Source: Flaccisagitta enflata
Taxonomy: Eukaryota > Chaetognatha > Sagittoidea > Aphragmophora
NCBI GenBank assembly: GCA_965153355.1
Contig: OZ231126.1
Location: forward strand, 109,182,001-109,246,000
Direction: 5' to 3'
Length of the DNA stretch: 64,000 nucleotides
Shown piece after piece: positions 1-9,890 of this stretch. Each line of letters starts with the position of its first letter. The first letter of the stretch is position 1. Both the position numbers and the translations under genes were made by a program. The notes under the pieces are model-generated. The model made no database searches. It was not told where the DNA came from and saw only the letters and a list, made by a program, of their open reading frames with translations.

Positions 1-18
1 ACACACACACACACACAC
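1..18. repeat. (AC)n microsatellite at window edge
   Basis: Nine AC units at the left edge, directly abutting the 3' part of the partial minus-strand gene. Its full length is unknown because the window cuts it. Confidence 0.9.
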
Positions 19-395
19 CTATAGGAACTCCAGCGACTCCAGCGACGACAAGTGATATCAGGTGATGAAACCTTTTCGTATTCAATCCAATACGACGCGA
101 GGAACAGAATCCATCCATCATTGGATGGAATCAAAAGTCTTTTTAGGAATGTTATTCCAACCAAGTTTGTCAATGCGTCCAATTCGGATAACAAAGGATA
201 TCTGAACCCTTCATATTCTGGTGCTCTAGTTATTCTATATTTAGAGGACTGTCCAAGAAACAGGTCGTCTAGGACCTGGGTCACAAAATTAATGTCATTG
301 AACGTAAGTCTTTGAAAGTCACTGCTGTTAAACACTTCAAAATCATCGCCTGACGAGTAATTGTCACTTTCATCGCCATTATTTGCGTTCACCAT
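1..395 (-). CDS. Partial unknown protein, start at 395, runs off left edge
   Basis: On the minus strand an ATG at 395-393 opens a frame of about 131 codons with no stop before the window edge. It starts with an acidic Asn/Asp/Ser-rich stretch of about 25 residues. A globular-looking segment follows, with mixed hydrophobic and charged residues, including LTFNDINFVTQVLDDLFLG and WILFLASYWIEYE. Codon use looks like real coding sequence. The plus-strand frame over the same bases lacks an ATG start and is a shadow. The last codons run into a (GT)n tract at the edge; TATAG followed by GTGTGT could be a splice donor or a microsatellite breaking the gene. I do not recognise the family. It has the same orientation as the genes at 2,230-6,692. 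Confidence 0.6.
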   Translation of the reverse strand, partial: MVNANNGDESDNYSSGDDFEVFNSSDFQRLTFNDINFVTQVLDDLFLGQSSKYRITRAPEYEGFRYPLLSELDALTNLVGITFLKRLLIPSNDGWILFLASYWIEYEKVSSPDITCRRWSRWSSYRCVCVC

Positions 396-618
396 TTTTT
401 TTCCGGTCTTTTTTTTGTCAAAGGAATCAAAGACAAAGGAATCAAAGAGAAGTATTTCATTCAATTTTTGTGCATTTGTTTCAAAAGATCAGAAAAAAAT
501 TTTTTTTAAAAAGGAAAAAATGAAATTTGGTGTATGATACAGAAAAAGGAAAAAAAAAAAGAAAATTGTCCACATTTCACGAATCCTTTTGATACAAGTA
601 TTGTTCATGTACTATCAA
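396..618. other. A/T-rich intergenic stretch upstream of the partial gene
   Basis: No convincing frame. It contains poly-T and poly-A runs and a short direct repeat (AAAGGAATCAAAGA twice around 420-448). It presumably holds the upstream region of the minus-strand gene starting at 395, but I see no clear TATA box. Confidence 0.4.
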
Positions 619-1298
<680 letters not shown>

Positions 1299-1960
1299 TC
1301 ACTTTTTCCTTTTCTGACTTTTCTTAGATACTGATGATGGGCTACGTGACAACATTTATTGATCCACTGTCGCCTGAGGAGTCGACGCCATTGCTCTCGT
1401 CTGCCTAAATCTTTTTTTACTAATATCAGTTTTTGTCTCTATCAGAATCTCCTGACAAATGATTGTTGCTTGTTCTTCTTCTTCTAGTTCTTCTTCTTCT
1501 GCTTCTTCTTCTTCTATTCTTCTTCTTCTTCTTCTTCTTCTGTTATTCTCTCTCCATCCGCTTTCTTTCTTTTCACCGCTTTTATTTTCGTGCAATTTCG
1601 TGTTTGCTTGTTTGTTCGCTGTCGCCGCCGCGTCATCGCCGCCGCCGCGTCGTCGCCGTCATTGGTGACGCTTTTCCTCATCATCATTGGTTGGATGACA
1701 CCATTGCCGCCATTTTCGACGACTTCCCCCTTCATCTTTTCATCATCATCTTGCTCCTCCATCTCACCACATCATCTTTGTCGTCATCATGATCATCATG
1801 ATCATCTTAATCACCATCATCACCACTACTGTCATCATCATCATCATCATCATCGTCCGCTATCATCACTTATTTTTGTTGTCTTCCTCATTCCTCACCT
1901 TCGACTGGTCTGTTTCCTTCCTCATCATCATCATCATCATCGTCATCACCACCTTCGGCG
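1299..1960. repeat. Intergenic region with (TTC), (CGC) and (ATC) triplet tracts
   Basis: The region contains an imperfect TTC array (about 1,464-1,545), a GC-rich (CGC)n patch (about 1,622-1,665) and interrupted ATC tracts (about 1,676-1,855 and 1,923-1,955). Reading frames crossing it are homopolymeric and not credible as genes. A ten-codon ATG frame (1,405-1,370, minus) just upstream of the basic ORF is too short to call. Confidence 0.7.
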
Positions 1961-1963
1961 ACC

Positions 1964-2191
1964 TCATATAGTTGTCATCTTCATCTTCATTTTTGTCTCG
2001 CCGTTTCCCTCGTCATTGCCGTCGCCTTCGCCGCCGCTATCCTTGTCGCCGCCCACCTTCACTTGTTGTTGCTGCTGTTGTTGTCGCTGTTGTCGGCGTT
2101 GTCCGTCAGACGCCGCGAGATGAAGATGATGGCACAGTTTATTTGTGATTTTTCCTTTCTGCTTGTGCCTTTCGCTGGACTCTTTCGACAT
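1964..2191 (-). CDS. Small Gln-rich, Gly/Asp-rich ORF of unknown function
   Basis: A minus-strand ATG at 2191 opens 75 codons: a charged N-terminus rich in Lys/Ser/Glu, a Gln run near the middle, then Gly/Asp/Glu repeats and a Met-Lys alternation. It lies just downstream of, and in the same orientation as, the 2,230-2,901 gene. The composition is largely driven by CTG/TTG and CCTTCG-type triplets, so it may be a non-coding low-complexity stretch. No family recognised. Confidence 0.25.
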   Translation of the reverse strand: MSKESSERHKQKGKITNKLCHHLHLAASDGQRRQQRQQQQQQQVKVGGDKDSGGEGDGNDEGNGETKMKMKMTTI

Positions 2192-2229
2192 TTTCCTTTC
2201 TTCTCGACCATGTAGAATTATGAACGCAT

Positions 2230-2320
2230 TCACATTTTTCTAATCTTTTTTTTTCTGCATGAAATACTTCTAGCTTTCGTCGCCATCTTAAAGGGGATTT
2301 TTGGCTTTTTTTGCACAGCG

Positions 2321-2368
<48 letters not shown>

Positions 2369-2901
2369 ACATCATCGTGATTATCGTGATCATCATCATC
2401 ATCATCATCATCCTCGGAGGACTCAAGAACTCGTCGACGACGTGACTTAGGAGGACTTTTTTTTTCAGAGGGAGACACGCCTCCTGCACCTCTCAGCGTG
2501 ACTGATGACGACGATAATCTTTGCACAGGATCCTCGTCCTCGTCCGGTCCAAAAAGCTCGTCTAGTGTCTCATCCACCTCTTGCTGATGCGACAAATTTT
2601 TGCTTTTGCCTTTCTTGGACATTGAGGGCAATCCTCGAATTCTCTTCCCCTTTTTGTCCGTCCGTTCATCTTCTTGATCCTCGACAGTGATAACTGTCTC
2701 TTCCTCGTCCGACGAGATAGCGCCTTGGACAAATTCGTCCTTAGTGACAGCTGTCATCACACGAGCGCAAAAACTCAAAACGCCATTGACGTTTGCCACG
2801 TTGTTTGAGCCGCCAGGAACGGGTTCATCACCTTCCAACACTCTCGCGGTTTCTGAACATTTTTCGACGATGCCTTGTACCGCCTTTAGAGCGTGGTCCA
2901 T
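2230..2901 (-). CDS. Unknown acidic protein with long poly-Asp tract
   Basis: The first ATG in this minus-strand frame is at 2901 and gives about 223 codons to the stop at 2,230. The N-terminal ~60 residues look globular and partly helical. Ser/Glu/Asp-rich linkers, Lys/Arg patches (KKGKRIRG, KSRRRR) and an uninterrupted Asp run encoded by (GAT)n at about 2,320-2,412 follow, then a basic C-terminus. The frame stays open upstream of the ATG to about 3,210, and that upstream part contains C-x2-C-x12-H-x3-C (CILCQTRF...HHSRC), a zinc-finger-like pattern. The true start may therefore be further 5', by splicing or a lost ATG. The charge pattern suggests a nuclear or nucleic-acid-associated protein (inference). 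No named family. Confidence 0.55.
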
Positions 2902-3230
2902 CTCAAGTTTCTTGAGAGTTTCCTTGTTGAAACTCGTTTGGAAACTAGTGAGAGAGGCTAAAGGTTCCGAGTACCAGAGACTGAGGGTTATAAAGCGAGG
3001 TAAGCAGCGGGAGTGATGAGCATCTCTTAGCGTTTTAGTATCAAAACGAGTTTGACACAAGATACAAATGCTAAGGAGATGCTCATCGATAATTTTCAGC
3101 AAAGGACTGTTTCCTTCGAATGTATCCTTAAAACTTTTATGAAGAGCGTAATGGATTGATTCCTTATGATGGAGTATCTTAACATGGTCCTCTATTTGTA
3201 TTTTATTTCTTTTTTTTTTTTGTTTTTTTT
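2902..3230 (-). CDS. Open upstream extension with zinc-finger-like motif
   Basis: In the same minus-strand frame as the poly-Asp protein, about 100 codons are open up to a poly-A (Lys) tract near 3,211-3,237. No ATG is present in this extension. It carries Cys-x2-Cys and His-x3-Cys pairs spaced like a C2HC/C2H2 finger, so it is likely genuine coding sequence. The absent start could mean an upstream exon, a start codon destroyed in the A-rich tract, or decay of the gene. Confidence 0.4.
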
Positions 3231-3360
3231 TTTTTTTAAAAAGAGGACAAACAAGGGTTGCAGGTGAATATCATTTTTTGGGAGTGGGGGACACGGGGGG
3301 AGGATGGAAAGAATAAGGGTTCAAGGGAAAAAGAAAAAAGAAATTCAAATACAAGAGAGT

Positions 3361-3439
<79 letters not shown>

Positions 3440-3441
3440 AC

Positions 3442-3490
<49 letters not shown>
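3361..3490. repeat. (CA)n followed by (GA)n
   Basis: An almost pure CA tract (about 3,362-3,446) adjoins a GA tract (3,447-3,490). It separates the poly-Asp gene from the 413-residue gene. Confidence 0.95.
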
Positions 3491-3492
<2 letters not shown>

Positions 3493-3553
3493 CATAAACA
3501 AACCCATCCTTCGGCAAAGAAAAAAAACAAAAAAAACAAAAAACAATTCAGTA

Positions 3554-4795
3554 CTAGTTACCTAGATGCTCCAAACAACAGGCGGCGGCGTGCCTAATTC
3601 TCTCTTCCTTTGGACAGAAAGAACAGAACAACATCAAAGAATGATTGACAAAGGAGGCAATCTTCTTTGGATCTACGTTCAAATGAACGCTGTGCTCATG
3701 GTCTCGCGCCTCCCTTTCTGAGCTGATTGGGATCATCCTGTAAATGTTGAACGAGCTTTTTCTGCTGTCAATCAACCTTCTCTGTGGCGAGCAAGTTTGC
3801 TTCTGCTCATCATCATCGGAAGATGGTGAATTTCCATGTTTCATGTCGTCAGCTGCAACGCTTGAACATTTGAAACAGGAAAAGTAGTAAGTGAAGTCTT
3901 GGTCAGTGGTGGTTAGATCTATCGGGTTGGTGGCTTGTTCAATTGTCTTTTGAGCCTTGATAAAATTTTTGGGAGAAAAAGCAATCTGCTTTACGTCCGA
4001 TCTTTTGGTGTAATCGCTCAAACTCAATGTTTTAGTTTGACCGCTGTCTTCTGTTTGAAGAAGGGTTTTCGCTACGAACAGACAGTTGGTTTGTATGGCC
4101 TTAAGAACCCTCACCCCATTTTCGCCGGCTAATTGGAGGATCTGGGCGTCCGTTGGGTGGTCAATGTCGAAAGGGGTAGATTCAACGCTCTGTACGAATG
4201 CTCTAATGTTGTCGTAAAAATTTTCACGAATCCTGTCATTGTACAAACTGTCCGTCCGTTTAAGATGCAAAACGAAAAATTCTGGTATCAAGTCAAACTT
4301 GTGGAATCTCTTGTTTCTGTTTGCTGGTAGGTTGATTTCGTGAGCCAGAGCTCGATAGATTTCATCATCTGGCAATGCAAGAGCCTTGATGATATGACTG
4401 TTTATAAATTGGTTGCGAAACTCTTTGACTGTAACATTTTGATCGTAGTTTCTAGTGTTCTTGTCAATTTCTCGAGGTGACAGACCCCATGCGGCTAAGC
4501 TTTCCCTCAAAACTTCTACCAATAAACGGGATTGGTCGGTGGTTTGATTCTCTATTCCACAAGCCTGCGCGACTTTATACTGCATGATAGATTTCGCGAA
4601 CAAGGCATTGTCAGCAGATGTCCGAGTCTGGTCGGGCATGTTTGGATCGTTGTTGGCCATTTGGTCTATTTTTAACAAACTAGTTTTAAATGTTATGTCG
4701 TGTAGTTGAGTGTCGTAAAGTTGTCCGTATTGGACAAAGTACGATTGTGTCAAATGTGGTTTTAGATATTTTAGGACCAAACGATTTTCATTCAT
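3554..4795 (-). CDS. Unknown 413-residue intronless protein, Cys-rich C-terminus
   Basis: A minus-strand ATG at 4795-4793 opens an uninterrupted 413-codon frame with balanced composition, the longest credible CDS in the window. Residues 1 to about 270 look globular and mostly helical. Around residues 300-310 there is a C-x2-C pair (CFKC), then a Ser/Asp-rich linker with a short Asp run. A second cluster near the C-terminus (CSFCPKEERIRHAAACC) could bind zinc as C-x2-C-x7-H-x3-C. There is no signal peptide or membrane segment. The frame is also open upstream of the ATG through Asn then Gln codons, so the triplet tract at 4,800-5,060 may encode an extra low-complexity N-terminus. I do not recognise the family. 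The intronless structure and tight neighbours fit a large DNA virus, but that is inference. Confidence 0.75.
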   Translation of the reverse strand: MNENRLVLKYLKPHLTQSYFVQYGQLYDTQLHDITFKTSLLKIDQMANNDPNMPDQTRTSADNALFAKSIMQYKVAQACGIENQTTDQSRLLVEVLRESLAAWGLSPREIDKNTRNYDQNVTVKEFRNQFINSHIIKALALPDDEIYRALAHEINLPANRNKRFHKFDLIPEFFVLHLKRTDSLYNDRIRENFYDNIRAFVQSVESTPFDIDHPTDAQILQLAGENGVRVLKAIQTNCLFVAKTLLQTEDSGQTKTLSLSDYTKRSDVKQIAFSPKNFIKAQKTIEQATNPIDLTTTDQDFTYYFSCFKCSSVAADDMKHGNSPSSDDDEQKQTCSPQRRLIDSRKSSFNIYRMIPISSEREARDHEHSVHLNVDPKKIASFVNHSLMLFCSFCPKEERIRHAAACCLEHLGN

Positions 4796-4799
4796 TCTA

Positions 4800-5060
4800 T
4801 ATTTGTTATTGTTGTTATTGTTGTTGTGTTGTTGTTGTTGCTGTTGCTGCTGTTGTTGCTGTTGTTGCTGCTGTTGGGTTGTTGTTGTTGCTGTTGTTGT
4901 TGTTGGGCGTTGTCATGCATATCGTTGTTGTCATGCTGCTGCTGTTGTTGTCGCTGTTGTTGTTGCTGTTGTTGTTGCTGTTGTTGTCTCTGTCTTTGTC
5001 GTTGTTCAAGTCTTTGTTGCTGTTGCTGTTGTTACTGTTGTTGTTGTTGTTGCCGTTAGT
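4800..5060. repeat. Imperfect (TTG/CTG)n tract, possibly coding poly-Gln/Asn on minus strand
   Basis: Interrupted TTG/CTG triplets immediately 5' of the 413-residue gene. On the minus strand one frame gives Gln/Arg then Asn-rich sequence and the ATG frame is open for several Gln and Asn codons. The three frames swap several times, as expected after small indels. A possible splice acceptor (CACCAG before CAGCAACAAC) sits near 5,070-5,080. Confidence 0.6.
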
Positions 5061-5260
5061 TGTTGCTGCTGGTGTTTTGTTGTATTATTTGAATTTATTG
5101 AAAGGGTGTTTAGTAAATGAAAGTTAGTATGTGACAGCATTGAAAATAATATAAAGGAGGAAAAAATAAAATAAAAAAAAAACCAACAAAAACCCCACCC
5201 CAAAAAAAAAGAGAGAAAATGGATTTTTTTTAATTATTATTATCATTATTATTGTCATTT

Positions 5261-5262
<2 letters not shown>

Positions 5263-5342
<80 letters not shown>
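5263..5342. repeat. (GA)n microsatellite
   Basis: About 40 GA units. It lies just downstream, in minus-strand sense, of a splice-donor-like GTGAGT at 5382-5377, so it may be intronic. Confidence 0.95.
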
Positions 5343-5345
<3 letters not shown>

Positions 5346-5379
5346 AAATAAAAAAAAAAAAAACAAAAAAAGTTTTACT

Positions 5380-6334
5380 CACCGACGCTATTATGATGGC
5401 TGCGGCGGTAACCGCTGCGCAGCCAGTGCTGTTGCTGTGGGAGTTACTGGGCCGTTGCTGTTGTTGTTGCTGCTGCTGGTGATGATATAGGAGGAATAGG
5501 AGACCGTAGACCGTAATAATCGAAAAGCGGAGTGTTTTTCACGTCATCGCTGGTTGTTGCTGCTGTTGACGCAAACTGTTGATTTCCATGGATGTTTGAC
5601 AAGTGAGATTGAAGACGTGATGTTGCTGTTGTTGTTGTTGTTGTTGTTGTTGACGTTGTTGTGACGGGGGTTGGATAATCCAGGTTTCCATCCAAATGTT
5701 CGTGATTGCAAGGCGTTGGCTCCATATGCGACTGTTGATTGAGGTAAAGGAGGAAGAGGAGGAGGGGGAGGAGGAGGAGGAGGAGGAGGAGGAGGAGGAA
5801 CAGGAGGCGCAGGAGGATGATGATGATAATGATAATGAGGAGGAGGATAGGAGAAATTGGACGGATAAAGAGACTGTTGCGGTAGTTGTTGAATTTCTGG
5901 CGGAGCGTAAACCAAAAAAATTGAGCTTCCCGGGGGCAGTCCGTTGCCGATTATGAATTGCGATAAAAAATAGCCGGGATAGTAGGCGTAAGGATACGTT
6001 TGAGTCGGGTGAAAATACTGTTGTTGTTGTTGTTGTTGTTGTTGTTGCTGCTGTTGCTGATACAAAGTGCTGCCTGTTGCTGTTGTTGCTGTTGCTGTTG
6101 CTTTTGCTTGATACCGAGATAAGACTAAATTGTTGTTGTTGTTGTTGTTGTTGTTTGTGTAATTGTTGTAATAGTTATTACCGCAGTTGCTGTTGTTGTT
6201 GTAGTTGTTGTTGTTGTAATTGTTGTTGTTGCTGTTGTTGCTGATGAATTTCTAATTGATTGTATTGTCCTGTGTAAAATATACTCTTCAGTCATCGATT
6301 TTTGTTGTTTTTTTCGTTCTTGTGATTGAGTCAT
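5380..6334 (-). CDS. Gln/Asn/Pro-rich protein, frames swap at triplet tracts
   Basis: A minus-strand ATG at 6334-6332 begins the region; its ATGA overlaps the stop of the upstream gene. The N-terminal segment is Gln- and Asn-rich. From about 6,060 to 5,750 one frame carries a Gln run, a Tyr/Pro-rich segment (YPYAYYPGYF) and a run of about 15 Pro encoded by (CCT)n. After the Pro run coding quality moves to a neighbouring frame (to about 5,444), and an alternative Gln frame reads on to a perfect donor GTGAGT at 5382-5377. At least three one-base shifts, each at a triplet tract, are needed for a single product. It may be a low-complexity regulatory or scaffold protein, a pseudogene, or a gene with assembly indels. 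No named family. Confidence 0.45.
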
Positions 6335-6692
6335 GGTTTCCAGTTTTTATTCTTTTCCCAAAGTTCGTTTAAGGTCGGCAATGTATTTCCATCAGTCATG
6401 AGCAGACCACCTTGATTTACAAAGTCGCGATACCAGGAAACCTGTGTTGCCACCGGACGAGGTGGCATATTTAAGTTTTTCAAGTTATTTTTATGAGGTT
6501 TAAGATAGACCTCGTTGTATGTTTCCGGATGATAATGTTTTAATGAGTAAAAATAGGTAATATCTTTCTTTTCGTACACTGCGCACAACACTAAATCGAT
6601 AGTTATATCGGGGAAAAGGCGGTTACGCTAAAAAACGCCCACTTACCTTTGCTGAGTTTTTGTATTTGGATATTTTTTTCTATACGCTTCAT
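6331..6692 (-). CDS. Unknown small protein, probable one-base frameshift
   Basis: The minus-strand frame ending at TGA 6333-6331 has about 95 credible codons, including ITIDLVLCAVYEKK and WYRDFVNQGG, but lacks an ATG and has a TAG just upstream. In the adjacent frame an ATG at 6692-6690 starts a Lys-rich segment that continues without stop to a TTTTCCCC run near 6,613-6,620, exactly where the downstream frame takes over. A one-base indel there is the simplest explanation. A GTAAGT inside the upstream segment looks like a splice donor, but the matching acceptor would give an intron of about 20 bases, so splicing is unlikely. The stop overlaps the ATG of the Gln-rich gene. Family unknown. Confidence 0.5.
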
Positions 6693-6837
6693 TTGATTCA
6701 CCTATTAGTGGTGGAAAACATTTTGTAGATTAAAAAGAAATAAAGTAGATTAGCCTTTATGACGGTCTTTCCTTATCTTTTTTTTTTTATCTATATATGC
6801 TGACAGATTCAAAAAAAAAAAAAGAAAAAAAGACAAG
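6693..6837. promoter_or_regulatory. Divergent intergenic promoter region with TATA-like box
   Basis: The 145 bases between a minus-strand start (6,692) and a plus-strand start (6,838) contain CTATATATG at about 6,791-6,800, roughly 40 bases before the plus-strand ATG, followed by an A-rich leader. The minus-strand side is A/T-rich without a sharp TATA box. The position supports a compact bidirectional promoter; activity is inferred. Confidence 0.45.
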
Positions 6838-7239
6838 ATGGACGAAAATGAAAGAAAATCTTTAGCCCGAGAGGCCAAATCCTTGCGTTATTCTCTATCA
6901 AGATCGGACAGATTTTACTTGAAGGCTTTGCTAGGATATTGCCGAGTGAAACAAATGGCATTGGATGAAGTATTAAAAACAAAAAAGGACGCTTGTTATT
7001 TTGTGGAGCAAATTTTGTTTCCTAAGAAAAAAGGAACGAGCGGTGGGATAATAAAAACTGCGGACGAAAATGGAACCAAAAAACAAAAGAGCAACTTTGG
7101 AGAAAAAGAGGAAGAAGAAGATGAAGAAGAAGAAGAAGAAGAAGACGAAGAAGAAGAAGAAGAAGAAGAAGAAGAAGAAGAAGAAGAATTTGATTTGACA
7201 AAAATGGTGATTAAAGATGACGTGAGCCCAAGATTTTAA
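6838..7239 (+). CDS. Unknown 133-residue protein with acidic Glu-rich tail
   Basis: An ATG at 6,838 opens 133 codons to a TAA at 7,239. Residues 1-65 are charged and helical-looking (SLRYSLSRSDRFYLKALLG). A Lys-rich linker follows, then about 35 nearly continuous Glu/Asp residues encoded by (GAA)n, and a short non-repetitive C-terminus ending in SPRF. The TATA-like box and A-rich leader support this start. It is the only plus-strand gene in the first 8 kb and is divergent from the 6,692 gene. The acidic tail could mediate binding to basic proteins (inference). No family recognised. Confidence 0.65.
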   Translation: MDENERKSLAREAKSLRYSLSRSDRFYLKALLGYCRVKQMALDEVLKTKKDACYFVEQILFPKKKGTSGGIIKTADENGTKKQKSNFGEKEEEEDEEEEEEEDEEEEEEEEEEEEEEFDLTKMVIKDDVSPRF

Positions 7240-7410
7240 TTCACACGCTTTTAACCAAAGAGCTATTTGCTGAAAAGAATCGGATTGTTTTGTGATTTTC
7301 AGGAACAAAGATTCTTTTCTCGGTTATATGAAATTTAACTATAGGAGCTGGTATTATTATGGCAACAACCCATTTTACACGAGCTGCCACATTAAAATGT
7401 GTATGTATAT

Positions 7411-7453
7411 TGAACGTATAATGATGATGATGACATGATGATGATGATGATAC

Positions 7454-7484
<31 letters not shown>

Positions 7485-7618
7485 ACGCGATGATGATGAT
7501 GGAGGACGATGATGATGATGATGATATGATGATGATGATGATGATTGCATGATGATGATGATGTTTTTATTGACAGAGATGGGACATGATGATGATGATG
7601 ATGATGATTGCAAGGACA

Positions 7619-7690
<72 letters not shown>

Positions 7691-7786
7691 GTATGATAAT
7701 GATGATGATTGTATGATGATTGCGTGATGATTGCATGATGATAATGATTGCATGATGATGATGTTGATGATGATGATGATGATTGC

Positions 7787-7840
<54 letters not shown>

Positions 7841-7901
7841 ATGCATGATGATTGCATGATGATGATGATTCAGATTGATGATGATGATACGATGATGATA
7901 G

Positions 7902-7945
<44 letters not shown>

Positions 7946-8060
7946 GCATGATGATGATGATTGCATGATGATTGGATAATGATGATGATGATGATGATGA
8001 TTGATGATGATGATTGATGATGATGACTGCATGATGATTGGATGATGATTGGATGATTGA

Positions 8061-8096
<36 letters not shown>

Positions 8097-8102
8097 ATGA
8101 CA
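7411..8102. repeat. ~690-bp imperfect (GAT)n array
   Basis: Long runs of GAT/ATG triplets are interrupted by recurring spacers such as GATTGCATGATG and GATTGTATGAT, giving higher-order structure over the triplet. Poly-His/Ile/Ser and poly-Met/Asp frames are artefacts. Confidence 0.95.
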
Positions 8103-8845
8103 ATGATTGAGAGTCGAGCGTGATTCGATGAATTTACACGTTTCTTTTCTTTCATGTTTTAACAAAATCTATCATTATTATTCTTGGATAAGAACGACGA
8201 CCGACGACGGAGGGAAGGCCTTTAGCTTTATTTCTATGCGCGTATTGATGGAAAAAAAGTGATACCGTCAGTTTTTATACACTCTCAGAAATAATTATTA
8301 TTATTTTTTTCTTATTTCGTCCTTCTTCTTGCGCGGGTTATGAAGCTATTATTGGGGGTCGTAATCTTCCTCGTGCCCTCTGCGTGTTAGAAAATCTTCC
8401 CTCCTCCCCCTTTCCTTCTCTGTCGTCGGTTGTTACTCCTTCCTTTCTTCTAGTAATGATAACGCTGGTTACTTTCCGTTAATTCTTTTTTCCGTTAGCA
8501 GAAGAAAGAAGGAGAGAGAAACAGAGAAAAAAAAGTTTTCTGAGGGCAAGGAGACCTGAGGGCAAGGAGACCTCAGTTTAAGATCCCGCCTCCTCTGCCT
8601 ACGTGTAAAGAAAATCGTGATGATGCTTTCTTCTTATTGGTTCTTTTACGAGATTAGAGAAGGGGGGTATCCCCTCTCACCAACCCCGTGTTTCAGCAGC
8701 GGCGGAGCGGTGATGGTATCCATGACGATATATATATACATAAGTATGACGCTCATTAGTTATGAGTACCAGTCAGCTCTCAAAGCGGTTGAATTCAATT
8801 TTCACTTTTTCTTCCTAATTTTTTTTTCAACAGGCCCTGGGCCAG
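8103..8845. other. Non-repetitive stretch without a convincing gene
   Basis: No frame looks coding. Noted features are a tandem duplicate of TGAGGGCAAGGAGACC near 8,541-8,573, a TATATATATA run near 8,730, and an A/G-rich patch at 8,500-8,535. A plus-strand frame (8,617-8,919) merges into the following minisatellite and is not supported. Confidence 0.4.
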
Positions 8846-8847
8846 GT

Positions 8848-9088
8848 CAGGTCTCAGGTTTCAGGTCTCAGGTCTCAGGTCTCAGGTCTCAGGTCTCAGG
8901 TCTCAAGTCACAGGTTTAAGACTTTAGGTCTTAGGCCTTAGGCCTTAGGCCTTAGGCCTTAGGCCTTAAGCCTTAGGACCTTGAGGTCTTAGGCCTTAGG
9001 CCTTAGGCCTTAGGCCTTAGGCCTTAAGCCTTAGGACCTTGAGGTCTTAGGCCTTAGGCCTTAGGCCTTAGGCCTTCGGCTTTGGGCC
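8848..9088. repeat. Two adjoining short minisatellites (CAGGTCT-type and CCTTAGG-type)
   Basis: A CAGGTCTCAGGTCT array (about 8,848-8,915) passes into a 7-bp TTAGGCC array (about 8,930-9,080). The latter has a higher-order unit: a block ending in AAGCCTTAGGACCTTGAGG is repeated at about 8,967 and 9,026. It is not the arthropod telomere repeat TTAGG. Confidence 0.85.
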
Positions 9089-9651
9089 TGGGACCTTAAA
9101 TTACCGCGCCGATGCCGGAACTCGGCGACGCTGGACGGCGTTTCCGGGAAAAACTCCGGAAAAGGGAAAGGAAAAAAAAAAAAAACCTGGAAATTTTTGC
9201 GGCCTGTTTGCCCCTCAATTCACCCACCATTCCACATCGTCAAACATCTCTACTACAACGTACCACTGCAAAAGGAAGACGGAAAAAGAAACACGGTTCT
9301 GGAACCAACAATACGGGAAATCGTCGGAGAAAACGATCCAAATGATGTTCCCATCGAATTACGACAGGAAGCGACGTGGAAGTCATTTTCCCCGGCCGAT
9401 ATTCAATATTCCGCCGGCTTTTCAGACGTGCGTCTCAACGGATTTCTGGCACGTGTCCAATGGAAAAACTCTTGATACAGACGTCCGGCGTGGGAACGAA
9501 CTTGTCATGATCCGTACGCGCCATTTGGAGCTTGTCAACACATGCGCAACACAACGCCAGAGGAGGAGGAACCTCGAAAATGGTTGGAAGAGCATCAGGA
9601 AACCAGATTCAAGTGGGCATGTAAGAAACCTCTTTTACCACTCCCTCCATT

Positions 9652-9652
<1 letters not shown>

Positions 9653-9705
<53 letters not shown>

Positions 9706-9724
9706 TCTTTGTCTTTGCTTCTGT

Positions 9725-9756
<32 letters not shown>

Positions 9757-9831
9757 CTGTTGCTGTAGTTGCTGTTGTGGTTGTGGTTGTATTGTATTGT
9801 TGCTTCGGTTTTTGCTAAGCGTTGTTGCTGT

Positions 9832-9866
<35 letters not shown>

Positions 9867-9890
9867 TTGCTGTTATTGCTGTTGGTTCAA
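9653..9890. repeat. (TTTC)n and (TGC/TTG)n arrays within an intron
   Basis: A TTTC tract (9,653-9,704) is followed by interrupted TGC/TTG triplets (about 9,718-9,885), between the proposed donor at 9,621 and acceptor at 9,943. Confidence 0.9.

Noticed and set aside
52-315. Plus-strand frame of 87 codons
   Set aside because: It starts at GTG rather than ATG and lies opposite a better minus-strand frame with a good ATG at 395; composition favours the minus strand.
1459-2123. Plus-strand frames rich in Ser, Leu, His, Cys
   Set aside because: Composition follows from TTC, CGC and ATC triplets; no protein-like segment outside the repeats.
7241-8165. Poly-His/Ile/Ser frame of 304 codons
   Set aside because: Translation of the GAT array; no independent coding signal.
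8930-9080. TTAGGCC array as telomeric repeat
   Set aside because: The unit is 7 bp with CC and contains higher-order blocks; it is not TTAGG or TTAGGG and lies internally.
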